The notes under the pieces: model-generated
Database searches by the model: none
The model's input: the letters and a program-made list of their open reading frames with translations, nothing else
What the model was told of the DNA's origin: nothing
Part shown: piece after piece, positions 34,122-42,707 of the stretch
Layout: every line of letters begins with the position of its first letter
Position numbering within the stretch: the stretch's first letter is position 1
Position numbers and translations under genes: made by a program
Source of the DNA: Sulfurospirillum cavolei
GTDB taxonomy: Bacteria; Campylobacterota; Campylobacteria; Campylobacterales; Sulfurospirillaceae
Reading direction: 5' to 3' (one strand)
Length of the DNA stretch: 64,000 bases
NCBI RefSeq assembly: GCF_000813325.1
Contig: NZ_BBQE01000001.1

Positions 34122-34149
34122 TTGTCGCATTTATGACGTAAAAAAGGGC

Positions 34150-35154
34150 TTAAAGCGTTTCGCGAAGGTTTAAGAGTGAAGCAATGCATGACGCTTCGTT
34201 TGCATTGTCGAAAAAAAAGCTTACATGTAAAGGTTTTTGATAGACCAAATCGTAATAATCGCGTAGTAAGAAGGTAACGACGCTTTGTAAATCACGGCGT
34301 TCGTACGCATCGATAATCGTCTCTTTCACGCTTTTGCGAATGTACGGCGCGATAATCGCCATTGCACGGTAAAAAAACTCCGGCGTTACGTTTTGGTAGT
34401 AGTGCAAGATGCGTTTCGTACGCATCTCAAAGGGTGCGGTAATTTCGACTCGAACGCCTGTTTGAATGTTTTGATAGACGCGCGCGGGAATCGTGACTTT
34501 TCCAAGACGCTTGCTCTCGGCTTCCACAAAGATACTCTGATCGGGTTTTAAAGCGTAAAGAGCGTTAAAGAGGCTGTTTTCAAACATCTTTTGGCTCGGT
34601 TGCGCTCCGCAGACCGCGCCGAAACTCGAACCTAAATGATTGGCGAATCCTTCGATATCGAGCGAAGGCGAGAGTCGTTTGAGCAACTCGGTTTTGCCGC
34701 AACCCGTTTTTCCTCCGAGGACGATAAAACGTCGGTGAGGCAATTGCTCGAAAAACGTTAGTACGTACGCGCGATAACGTTTATAACCGCCTTCCAAACG
34801 ATAGACTTGATAACCGATATGCGACAATATAATGGCGATCGAACTGGATCTTAGCCCTCCTCTAGCACAATAAATGCCGATCTTCGAGCCTATGGGATAG
34901 TGTTTTGCGATCGTTTGAAGGTGTGCGGCAACGTTTTCGCAGATGTAACGCGCGCCTAAAATCTTGGCTTCGTTGCGCGATCGTTGTTTGTAAATCGTAC
35001 CGACTTCTTGGTGTTGTGCATCGCTTAGCGCATAAAAGTTTTGTGCGCCTACGATGCAAGATTCGCCAAATTCTTTGGGGCTACGGGCGTCGATGAGAAG
35101 ATCCAACGCTTCGCGAGACGCTAGAAACGTTTCGACGTCGCATTCTTTTAACAT
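34150..35154 (-). CDS. selU: tRNA 2-selenouridine synthase
   Basis: SelU (MnmH) replaces sulfur of 2-thiouridine at the tRNA wobble position with selenium via selenophosphate. The N-terminal rhodanese domain contains the active-site cysteine in IYCARGGLRSSSIA (about residues 94-107), followed by a P-loop domain with GGKTGCGKTELLKRL. The 334 aa are typical. Its presence implies selenophosphate synthetase elsewhere in the genome. It overlaps the HIT-family gene upstream by 7 bases. Confidence 0.93.
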   Translation of the reverse strand: MLKECDVETFLASREALDLLIDARSPKEFGESCIVGAQNFYALSDAQHQEVGTIYKQRSRNEAKILGARYICENVAAHLQTIAKHYPIGSKIGIYCARGGLRSSSIAIILSHIGYQVYRLEGGYKRYRAYVLTFFEQLPHRRFIVLGGKTGCGKTELLKRLSPSLDIEGFANHLGSSFGAVCGAQPSQKMFENSLFNALYALKPDQSIFVEAESKRLGKVTIPARVYQNIQTGVRVEITAPFEMRTKRILHYYQNVTPEFFYRAMAIIAPYIRKSVKETIIDAYERRDLQSVVTFLLRDYYDLVYQKPLHVSFFFDNANEASCIASLLNLRETL

Positions 35155-35639
35155 GAAAAATACGTCGGAATCAGCGCGTGAAGTGTGTGATACAAGGCAT
35201 CAAAATCCGTACCGTAGACGCGGGTTTGCGCTATAGCGGTAATAAAATTGGTATCGCCGCTCCAACGCGGAAGAATATGGTAATGTACATGTTCGGCAAT
35301 GCCGGCACCGCCGCTTTTACCCAAATTCATACCTAAATTGACACCGTGCGCTCCCAGCCCTTCTTTAAGCATTTTAACCGAACATTGCACCAGATGGGAC
35401 ATACGAAGCCACGTCGAAGACTCTAAAGATTCGATAGCGTCGGTATGAACGTGCGGTATAACCATAAAATGCCCCGGCGTGTACGGATAGCGGTTCATCA
35501 CGACAAAGCAGAGTTCGTCGCGATAGAGAACGTGATGCGCTTCGTCCATTTCGGGATGTTCGCTAATACGGCAAAAAACACACCCCTCTTCTTTTTCCTT
35601 AAAATAAACGTCGCGCCACGGTGCGTACATGTAATCCAT
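35148..35639 (-). CDS. HIT-family nucleotide hydrolase/transferase
   Basis: A 163-aa histidine-triad protein. The triad appears as HVHYHILPRW near residues 117-126. N-terminal CVFCRI and the more distant conserved residues resemble the Ap4A-phosphorylase-like branch of HIT proteins that carries a zinc-binding Cys pair. It overlaps trpC by one base and selU by seven. The natural substrate is unknown. Confidence 0.9.
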   Translation of the reverse strand: MDYMYAPWRDVYFKEKEEGCVFCRISEHPEMDEAHHVLYRDELCFVVMNRYPYTPGHFMVIPHVHTDAIESLESSTWLRMSHLVQCSVKMLKEGLGAHGVNLGMNLGKSGGAGIAEHVHYHILPRWSGDTNFITAIAQTRVYGTDFDALYHTLHALIPTYFSC

Positions 35640-36427
35640 CAGTCGACCTTTTTGATCGCTTCCAATGCGGACGCGATATCGGGTTCGCGCATAAAGTATT
35701 CGCCGATCAAAAAAGCGTCCGCACCAACTTTGCTTAAATGCCGAATCGTCTCTTTATCGTTCAAACCGCTTTCCGCGACGATGATTTTGCCTTGCGGAAT
35801 GAGCGGCATGAGCTTTTCGGTTAGGCTCATATCCATATCGAAAGTCTCTAAATTGCGATGGTTGATACCGATAATGTTCGCGCCCGCAAAAATCGCTTTG
35901 ACCAAATCTTCTTTGTCGTGAATTTCGACTAAAACTTCCAATCCTAAACGAAACGCATACTCTAAAAGGTGTTTGAGCTCGGTTTTACTGAGCGCTTTGG
36001 CGATCAACAAAATAAAATCGGCACCGTAAACGAGTGCCTCGACGATCTGATACTCGTCTACGATAAAATCTTTTCGAAGCAACGGCGTCGGAACGTAACG
36101 GCGTATTTGCGTCAGGTATTCTAAATCGCCTTTAAAATAGTGCGGCTCGGTTAAAACGGAAATCGCATCGGCTTTGCCTAACTCATACGCTTTTGCGATC
36201 TCAAGCGGATCGAAATCCTCTTTGATAATCCCTTTACTCGGGCTTGCTTTTTTCACTTCGGCGATAATGCGGTAAGGATTGTCGCTCGTTGCTTTCAGAT
36301 ACGGCTTAACGTCGCGCGGCATATAAGGATTAAACGCAAGGCTTCGCCCTAACCAATCGATCGTATACTTTTTTTTCTTTTTCTCCAAATCGTCTTTGGT
36401 ACGCTTGATAATCTCGTCTAAAATCAT
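35639..36427 (-). CDS. trpC: Indole-3-glycerol phosphate synthase
   Basis: TrpC closes the indole ring in tryptophan synthesis. The start MILDEIIKRTKDDLE at 36427 overlaps the upstream stop (ATGA), which makes it the natural start. Motifs EVKKASPSKGIIKEDFDP (about residues 50-67), PLLRKDFIVDEYQI, and VAESGLND near 208 are diagnostic. The 262-aa length is normal. It stands apart from other trp genes, in a mixed operon. Confidence 0.95.
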   Translation of the reverse strand: MILDEIIKRTKDDLEKKKKKYTIDWLGRSLAFNPYMPRDVKPYLKATSDNPYRIIAEVKKASPSKGIIKEDFDPLEIAKAYELGKADAISVLTEPHYFKGDLEYLTQIRRYVPTPLLRKDFIVDEYQIVEALVYGADFILLIAKALSKTELKHLLEYAFRLGLEVLVEIHDKEDLVKAIFAGANIIGINHRNLETFDMDMSLTEKLMPLIPQGKIIVAESGLNDKETIRHLSKVGADAFLIGEYFMREPDIASALEAIKKVD

Positions 36428-37692
36428 GGTTGTTTCTCTTTGAGGCATTGTTTGATGGCATTAATGTGGCTTAGCACTTCGGGTTCGGTGGAGATGTTTT
36501 CGTCGAAATCTTTCATAATATCGTAGGCTTTTTGGCACTCTCCTAGCTTGTAGTATCCCCACGCTAAAGAGTCCAAATAGTAAGGCGAATCGGGTTCGAG
36601 TTTTAACGCCCTCTCCACCAAAGCGATTCCTTTTTTAACATCGATAGTATGATCGATCAATAAGTAGCCGTAGTAATTTAAGTAGACCGAATCGTTCAAG
36701 ATAGCGGTCACTTCTTCAAATTTATGCATTATAGACTGTAAAACTTCGGGCGAAAGTGCGTTTTTATTGAGCTCATATTCATAAATTGCCATTTTACCGA
36801 GGTAGTCGATGTTTTTCGTATCGTCGTAGAGTTCTTCGGCAAGTTCGTAAGCGTTTTTAAATTTCTTTTGCGTTGCATAAATTTGGAGCAATAAATCTTC
36901 GTTAAACCGACTTTTTTCCAAAAAGGCGATCGCGCCTTTGATGTCTTTGGAATAGAGCATCAATTCGACGATTTTCTTGGCGATTTCTTCGTTTTGGTTC
37001 TCTTTGTAGAGTTTCTTATACGTAGCGATCAATCCGTTCACGTTACGATCGCGTCCGTAGATTTCAACGAGTTTGTAGCACACGTGTTGCCCGCATCCTT
37101 CCATGGATGCAAAGGTTTCAAGGTACGCCATGGCGTCGTCTTTACGGTCTAAAAAGCGGTACAACACTTCGACCATATTCATCAACAGTTCTTCGGAAGG
37201 TTCGAGTTTGTACGCACTTTCAAAGTATTTGAGCGCAACGTCGTAATTTTTCATCTGCAAATACAAATTGGCGGCAATGCTTAAGTGTTGAACGGTCTTG
37301 TCGGTACCGATTAACGAAAGGATCTCTTTTTCCGCTTCTTCGTAGCGTTTTTCTTTGACGAGTTGGCCGACATGTAAGCGCGTAAAGTTTTTCTCTTCGG
37401 GGTATTTTCGAAGTCCTTCGTCGATCAATGCGGCGGCATCTTGTGTTTGGAGGACAAACGCCAATCCCGCCTCTTCGGTCAAATAGTCTTTCTTTTGGCT
37501 CTGATCGTAGAGGACGTGGTATACTCTTTTAGCATTCGCATAATCGCCGCGTTGTTGATAATCAAGGGCTTGAAGAATAAGGTTGTCTTCTTCTTCAAAG
37601 ACTTTTTTAGTCGTTTCGGTGAAGACGACTTCTTTGGTGCTACATCCCACCAAAAGGAAAAAAACGACTATAAAGGAATAATACCGGGACAT
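36424..37692 (-). CDS. TPR-repeat lipoprotein, 422 aa
   Basis: Predicted lipoprotein: MSRYYSFIVVFFLLVGCSTKE has a lipobox with Cys17. The rest is helical with several tetratricopeptide-like repeats (for example NLILQALDYQQRGDYANAKR, and near the C-terminus PDSPYYLDSLAWGYYKLGEC). Such proteins scaffold envelope complexes in Campylobacterota, but the partner is not visible here. The stop overlaps the trpC start and the N-terminus overlaps the YkgJ-like gene by 25 bases. Confidence 0.88.
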   Translation of the reverse strand: MSRYYSFIVVFFLLVGCSTKEVVFTETTKKVFEEEDNLILQALDYQQRGDYANAKRVYHVLYDQSQKKDYLTEEAGLAFVLQTQDAAALIDEGLRKYPEEKNFTRLHVGQLVKEKRYEEAEKEILSLIGTDKTVQHLSIAANLYLQMKNYDVALKYFESAYKLEPSEELLMNMVEVLYRFLDRKDDAMAYLETFASMEGCGQHVCYKLVEIYGRDRNVNGLIATYKKLYKENQNEEIAKKIVELMLYSKDIKGAIAFLEKSRFNEDLLLQIYATQKKFKNAYELAEELYDDTKNIDYLGKMAIYEYELNKNALSPEVLQSIMHKFEEVTAILNDSVYLNYYGYLLIDHTIDVKKGIALVERALKLEPDSPYYLDSLAWGYYKLGECQKAYDIMKDFDENISTEPEVLSHINAIKQCLKEKQP

Positions 37693-38048
37693 TCTGAAAC
37701 TACCTCGTTCATGTTATCTTTAAAATGTTCCCAAAAAGGAAACGTTCGACACTGTTTGGGACGTACTTCGTAGATGCCGCATTGTTTGCGGTGCGAATCG
37801 AAAAAAATACACGCATACCCGCTTTCGTGAACGACCTCTTTGATCGTGAAACGATAGCGAATTTTGTTTAAATAGTTATTGATAAAAAGCGCTTTGCTCA
37901 AAGAAAGTTTTGCCGCGATCGCTTCGATCTCTTCTGTGCTGACCCAAATATAACCGCTTTCACCGATACAGCAGTTGCCCTGACACGTTTCGCACGCGTT
38001 AGGATCAAAAGCGTAGGGATAAGCGTTGCAACGCATTAGTTCTGCCAT
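37668..38048 (-). CDS. YkgJ-family cysteine-cluster protein
   Basis: A 126-aa protein with conserved cysteines CETCQGNCCIG (about residues 17-27) and a second set HRKQCGIYEVRPKQCRTFPFW, the pattern of the YkgJ/UPF0153 putative zinc- or iron-chelating family. The start at 38048 (MAELMRCNAYPYAFDP) gives the typical N-terminus; the longer frame overlaps the methyltransferase gene without support. The metal and function are not established for the family. Confidence 0.85.
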   Translation of the reverse strand: MAELMRCNAYPYAFDPNACETCQGNCCIGESGYIWVSTEEIEAIAAKLSLSKALFINNYLNKIRYRFTIKEVVHESGYACIFFDSHRKQCGIYEVRPKQCRTFPFWEHFKDNMNEVVSECPGIIPL

Positions 38049-38731
38049 GCTAAGCTCTTGGTTTGGGATTTTTCGAAAATATGTGCGACGCGAGGAGTGA
38101 AACGATCGTTCTCGTATAAAATAATCGGCGGACGTACTTTGCATAAAGTTTTAGAATTTTTACGCGCGCGAATCAAAACCAGCGAGGACTCTTTATCGTA
38201 GCTGGGGTGAACGAAACAGATCTCTTCGACGTTGAGCTTTGCTTTTTGTAACTCTTGCATGAGCATATCCAGTTGTTTGGCGTCGTAACAAAAGCAAAAA
38301 TAGCCGCGGTTGCTCAAGTTTTTCGTGACTTTATGCGCCAATGCTCCAAACGGTAAGGCACTGCCGTGACGACTCAAAAAAAGCGACTCGTTTTGGCTTT
38401 TCACGACGCCTTGATGGTAAAAAGGCGGGTTAGAGACGATCCAGTCGAACTTATCGCTAAACGACGTTTCCGTAAAATTGCCGTGTATGAAACCTACATG
38501 TAAAGAATTGAGCCCCGCATTGCGCTCGCTGAGAATCATGTTCGCTTCTTGAATATCCAAAAGTGTCATTGACGTTTCAGGAAAATCGCGTTTGAGCAAA
38601 AGCCCTAAAATACCGCATCCGCATCCGACGTCCAGTATCGATCCTTTGGGGTGACATGCCGCGATAAAATCGTAAAGTAAGAGCGTATCGCTGTTGTAGC
38701 GATAGCCCGTTTCGTATTGGTAAAGTTGCAT
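38036..38731 (-). CDS. TrmN6-like N6-adenine methyltransferase
   Basis: A 231-aa SAM methyltransferase with the N-terminal stretch QYETGYRYNSDTLLLYDFI, SAM motif ILDVGCGCGILGLLL (about 32-46) and catalytic NPPF at about 100-103 in WIVSNPPFYHQG. This is the arrangement of TrmN6/YfiC, which methylates A37 of tRNA-Val, or of closely related RNA methyltransferases. It starts two bases after the coiled-coil gene stop and overlaps the YkgJ-like gene. Confidence 0.88.
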   Translation of the reverse strand: MQLYQYETGYRYNSDTLLLYDFIAACHPKGSILDVGCGCGILGLLLKRDFPETSMTLLDIQEANMILSERNAGLNSLHVGFIHGNFTETSFSDKFDWIVSNPPFYHQGVVKSQNESLFLSRHGSALPFGALAHKVTKNLSNRGYFCFCYDAKQLDMLMQELQKAKLNVEEICFVHPSYDKESSLVLIRARKNSKTLCKVRPPIILYENDRFTPRVAHIFEKSQTKSLAWQN

Positions 38732-38733
38732 GC

Positions 38734-41616
38734 TTATCGGTACACCTTGATTAAAAACCCTTTGGATTTATCTTTTTCGACGTTGGAAAGCGCATAGCTG
38801 ATCTTCGCGCCCTCGCCCACAAACGTTTCAATGAGCTCTCCGCCCGCTTTAGCGCGTGCTTTTCCTAAGCCGATGTTGGCAAGGGAGCTAATGCGATCAA
38901 TTTCGCTATCTTCGACGCCGACTTTTTTACTTTTAATCAGCTTTAACGAGGCAAATCCGCCGTTATCGACGATAGGCGCAACCTCGAAGAAGTAAGTACC
39001 GTCGTATTTGCCTAAGAAGGCTTGCACGTTTTGTTTGCACTGTTCGGAAATGGCGTTGACACCCGTTCCCATATCGGTACACATAATCGAATCGACGAAA
39101 ACGGGCTTTTGTCCCTTGCCGGCGGGTTTGCTCGGTGTTGACGTCGCGGCGGCCGTTTTAGGCGCGTTTTTCGTCGATTCGGACGCTTCGAGTAACGCCA
39201 ACTTTTCGTTTAACGTTTTGAGCGACTGTTCGCTTGCCGCCAAACGTTTGCTCAGAGCGTCTTTTTCTTGAGCAAACGCCAGTTCTTTTTGTTTGAGCTC
39301 TTTTTCCAAAGCGATGCTTTTGAGCGTCTCTTGTTTTTGGTTGCCGTTGAGTGTGCTTTCTTTTACTTTGAGCTCGTTTTGAAGCGTTTTGGTCTCTTCA
39401 AGATGCTTAAACTCTTTTTGTTTCAGCTCTTCTTTGAGTTTTTTAATCTCTTCTTCACCGCTTTGGTGTGCGGCGCTTATCTTTTTAATCTCTTCTTTGC
39501 TCGCCGAAAGTTGCGTCTCTTTGGCTTTAAACGCTTTGTCTTTTTCTTTAAGCGCGTCTAGGTATTCGATCTCTTTGGCACGTAACGTATCTTTAAGATC
39601 GACCAATTGCGTGTTTTCGGTCGCACGGTTTTTCTCGGTTTGCGCCAGCTTAGCTTTGAGCTCTTCGATTTGCTTATTGCTCGTCTTGGTTGCGGAGTCT
39701 TCCATATCTTTGATTTTGACTTGGAGCGTTTTGAGCGCGCTTTCGTGACGCGAATTTTCATCGCGAAGCGCTTGCATTTCAACCGCTTTGGTTTTAATCT
39801 CTTTTTCCAGTGCCGCAATTTTAAGCGTTTCGTCTTTTTTTGCCGCTGCTACCGTTGCCTCTTTTGCCCGCAGATCCGCCTCTAGAGTTTGAATTTTAAG
39901 AAGGTAGGCTTCTTCTTTTTGCTTGGTTTCGCCGCGAAGCGTTTCCAGCGTGCTTTGGGCGGATTTGAGCGAAGCGTCTTTGGTGTCTTGGGCTTTTTGC
40001 TGTTCAAGTTTTAACGCTACGAGTTGATTTTTCGCGTTTTGAAGTTCTTGGTCTTTGGCGCTCATTTTTTGTTTCAACTCTTCGTTGGCGCGTGTGAGCT
40101 CTTCCGTATGGAACTGAACGCGATCATACGTCTCTTTTGCGCTGGCTTTGTACTCGGCTAATTGTTTGTCGAGGTTTTCCGTTAAGGCTTTTTTCGAGGC
40201 CTCGAAGCTTGCGATTTTTTCGTTGAAAATTTTGTAGTTTTTATTGTGGACTTTATCGTTTTCGTCGACGCGGCGTTTTACTTCGGCTTCGACGTTGAGC
40301 TTGTCGTTGTTGAGTTTGGCGATTTTATCGTTGAGCTCTTGAATGACAATCTCTTTTTTTGCCAACTCTTCTTTATGTTTAAGCAAGCTGTCGTTCAAAC
40401 TTTTTTCCATTGCTTGAGCGTTTTCTTCCAGTTTTTTGTTGCCTGCGGTGAGTTCTTTGTTGAGCTTTTTCTCGTCTTCAAGATAGGTTTTAAACTTATT
40501 AAAATCTTTTTCGTTCTCCAAAATTAAGGCATCCACGTGTTTTTGCGCACTCGCAAGTTCGGCGTTGAGACCTTTGATTTTTTCTTCTTGGACGGCTAAT
40601 TTCTTAAGGCCTATTTGTTCTTGGTCGCTCATTTCTTGGCGATTTTTTGCGATGAGCGTTTCGGTATCGGCTTTGAGTTGTTCGATGGTTCTGACGTATT
40701 GGGCGATTTCGTCTTTATGTTTTTGATCCGCCGCAAGGAGGTTTTGCGTTTGCTTACTTAAAAGCTCGTTCTTCTCTTTTGCCGCAAGATCAAGTTGGTT
40801 TTTCAGCTTATCGATTTCGTCTTGCTTGCGCATAAAGGCATTTTTTGCCGTATCATTATTGTTGGCGATTTGCTCGTTCAAAAGCGAAATTTGATCGTTA
40901 AGGAGTTTTATTTTTTCTTTATAATCGCTTAGCTTGGCTTGTTCTTCTTCGCGCGCTTTTTGAATCTCTTTGCCTTTTCGCGTTTCGGCTTCGACGGCTT
41001 GGCTTTTCAGTTCGTCGATTTGAGAACGTAACGCGTTGGCTTCTAGATTGGCTTTTTGCGAGATGACCACGTTTTCTTTTTGCAATTCGTTGATTTTCAT
41101 CGTCAGATCGCTAATGTTACGATAATGTTGCTGTTCCGCCTCGTTGAGGCGTTCGGTATTTTTGCTTTGAAGTTCCGCTTTTTCGCTCTCACGTTCGTTC
41201 TCTTGTTCGTCAAGTTTTTTGGCAAGTTCGTTTTTTTCATTCGTTATCAGTAAATTGTCGTGTTGTAAGAAAAGAAGCGTTTTTTGCAATTTGGCAATCA
41301 GGCGTTTCATATCTTGCGGCGTCACTTCCGACTCGGGAATAGGTTTTCCTTGCTCGTCGAGATAGGTGTCTTCTAAAAGATCGGAAGCCTCTTTGTTTTG
41401 TTCCAAGGTCGCTTCTTTATCGATGTAGCGTTTTTGAACGTCTCTGGGTAAATCGCTAAATTTGACGTCGCTTTTACTAATGTATTTTTCGCCGAGTTCG
41501 TCAAACGAAACACCGTCGAAATGACCGAATTCGTAAGCGGCAAAACCGCCTACGACGATAATGACGCTTAAAAGAATGTTTAAACTTTGTGACGACGAAA
41601 GAGGGATTTTTGCCAT
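38734..41616 (-). CDS. Giant coiled-coil inner-membrane protein, 960 aa
   Basis: A single N-terminal TM anchor (SLNILLSVIIVVGGFAAYEF, residues 10-29) is followed by a short region with repeated acidic/basic residues and then an almost unbroken coiled coil from about residue 100 to 830, rich in K, E, L, A and Q. After a Pro/Ala/Ser linker (about 825-840) a globular C-terminal domain of about 120 aa begins FVDSIMCTDMGTG and carries one further cysteine (EQCKQNV). That domain is not one I can name, though its last part has an OmpA-like flavour. The shape suggests a spacer spanning the periplasm or organising the cell pole; the function is unknown. Translation starts at ATG 41616 after a reasonable Shine-Dalgarno. 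Confidence 0.85.
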   Translation of the reverse strand: MAKIPLSSSQSLNILLSVIIVVGGFAAYEFGHFDGVSFDELGEKYISKSDVKFSDLPRDVQKRYIDKEATLEQNKEASDLLEDTYLDEQGKPIPESEVTPQDMKRLIAKLQKTLLFLQHDNLLITNEKNELAKKLDEQENERESEKAELQSKNTERLNEAEQQHYRNISDLTMKINELQKENVVISQKANLEANALRSQIDELKSQAVEAETRKGKEIQKAREEEQAKLSDYKEKIKLLNDQISLLNEQIANNNDTAKNAFMRKQDEIDKLKNQLDLAAKEKNELLSKQTQNLLAADQKHKDEIAQYVRTIEQLKADTETLIAKNRQEMSDQEQIGLKKLAVQEEKIKGLNAELASAQKHVDALILENEKDFNKFKTYLEDEKKLNKELTAGNKKLEENAQAMEKSLNDSLLKHKEELAKKEIVIQELNDKIAKLNNDKLNVEAEVKRRVDENDKVHNKNYKIFNEKIASFEASKKALTENLDKQLAEYKASAKETYDRVQFHTEELTRANEELKQKMSAKDQELQNAKNQLVALKLEQQKAQDTKDASLKSAQSTLETLRGETKQKEEAYLLKIQTLEADLRAKEATVAAAKKDETLKIAALEKEIKTKAVEMQALRDENSRHESALKTLQVKIKDMEDSATKTSNKQIEELKAKLAQTEKNRATENTQLVDLKDTLRAKEIEYLDALKEKDKAFKAKETQLSASKEEIKKISAAHQSGEEEIKKLKEELKQKEFKHLEETKTLQNELKVKESTLNGNQKQETLKSIALEKELKQKELAFAQEKDALSKRLAASEQSLKTLNEKLALLEASESTKNAPKTAAATSTPSKPAGKGQKPVFVDSIMCTDMGTGVNAISEQCKQNVQAFLGKYDGTYFFEVAPIVDNGGFASLKLIKSKKVGVEDSEIDRISSLANIGLGKARAKAGGELIETFVGEGAKISYALSNVEKDKSKGFLIKVYR

Positions 41617-41624
41617 TTCGATCC

Positions 41625-42584
41625 TTACATGTGAGACGAAGTTAAAATATGCGTTACGATATCGTGGGCGTGGTTGAGCGCAATAGCGATACTTCCGCCG
41701 CTTTTAACCGCGATGTCGCCGGCAAGGTAGAGCCCTTTGGTTTTCGTCTCGTAGTGCTCGTCAAACTCGGGTTTGCCCTCCGCATCGAAGGTAATACCGC
41801 ATTTTTTAAGAAAATCGACCGGCGTCGTTCCGCCGATGGCATAGATGACGCGATCGTAAATCGTGTAGTAGCCGTCGGTAAAATTGACTTTAACCAAACC
41901 GTTTTCGTTTTCGATCGAGACGATATCCATACCCAAGCGCAAGCGCAGTTTCTCTTGACCGTTGTATTCGTTGATAAGGGTTAAGTTGATGTCGTTGAGT
42001 CGGCTAAAAGTATCGCGACGGTAGTTCAGCGTGACGTTATTGGTTTTGGAGAGTTCGATTGCGTATTCGACCGCCGAATTGCCGCCGCCGACGATCAACA
42101 GTTTCTCTTTTTGCGAACATTTGTCGAGGTTGAAGTTGATGCGCTCTTTAAGCGAGATCGGAAGCGTATAGTCGGGTTTGTTGGGCTTGCCCATCGTTCC
42201 GATCGCAACGATAACGTTTTTCGCGCGATAGCCGGCTTTGGAAGTGACGACGTAGAATTGTCCGTTCTCTTTCGTGATGCTTTCGACTTCGCTGTTAAAT
42301 GCCGTGTCGATTTCGCCTTTATCGAGTAAGGAATCAAAATAGTTGAGCGTGCTCTCTTTGGTGCCGTCTCGAAAATCGATCGTCCCTTTGAGCTCGATCT
42401 CTTGTCCTTTGTAGTTCTTATCGACGCGTTTGTTGTCTTTGTAAAATTTGCGAATAGTTTGCGAATGGTTTTCGCCTTTTTCGATCATCAAGATGTTTTG
42501 AAGCCCTAAGGCTTTTGCTTCAACCGCCGCACCGATGCCTCCGGGGCCTCCTCCGATAATGACTAAATCGTATAACTGTACCAT
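41625..42584 (-). CDS. FAD/NAD(P)-dependent disulfide- or ferredoxin-reductase-like flavoprotein
   Basis: A 319-aa two-dinucleotide-domain flavoprotein. FAD motif DLVIIGGGPGGIGAAVEAKAL starts at residue 6, the NAD(P)H motif LLIVGGGNSAVEYAIELS is at about 155-172, and the second FAD motif LYLAGDIAVKSGGSIAIALNH is near the C-terminus. No CxxC active-site pair is visible, so it is not a classical thioredoxin reductase; it resembles YpdA-type or ferredoxin-NADP reductases. The start at 42584 (MVQLYDLV) places the FAD motif at the usual distance. Located just upstream of the coiled-coil gene. Confidence 0.85.
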   Translation of the reverse strand: MVQLYDLVIIGGGPGGIGAAVEAKALGLQNILMIEKGENHSQTIRKFYKDNKRVDKNYKGQEIELKGTIDFRDGTKESTLNYFDSLLDKGEIDTAFNSEVESITKENGQFYVVTSKAGYRAKNVIVAIGTMGKPNKPDYTLPISLKERINFNLDKCSQKEKLLIVGGGNSAVEYAIELSKTNNVTLNYRRDTFSRLNDINLTLINEYNGQEKLRLRLGMDIVSIENENGLVKVNFTDGYYTIYDRVIYAIGGTTPVDFLKKCGITFDAEGKPEFDEHYETKTKGLYLAGDIAVKSGGSIAIALNHAHDIVTHILTSSHM

Positions 42585-42707
42585 GATGTGTGTCGTCTCC
42601 CGTTTGTTTCTTCTTATAACGTCCATTATACCCCGAGCTTACTTATGGCTTATTAAATATAAAAAGTGTAAAATCCCCATAAATGCGATGATTAAGGAAA
42701 GAAAAAC

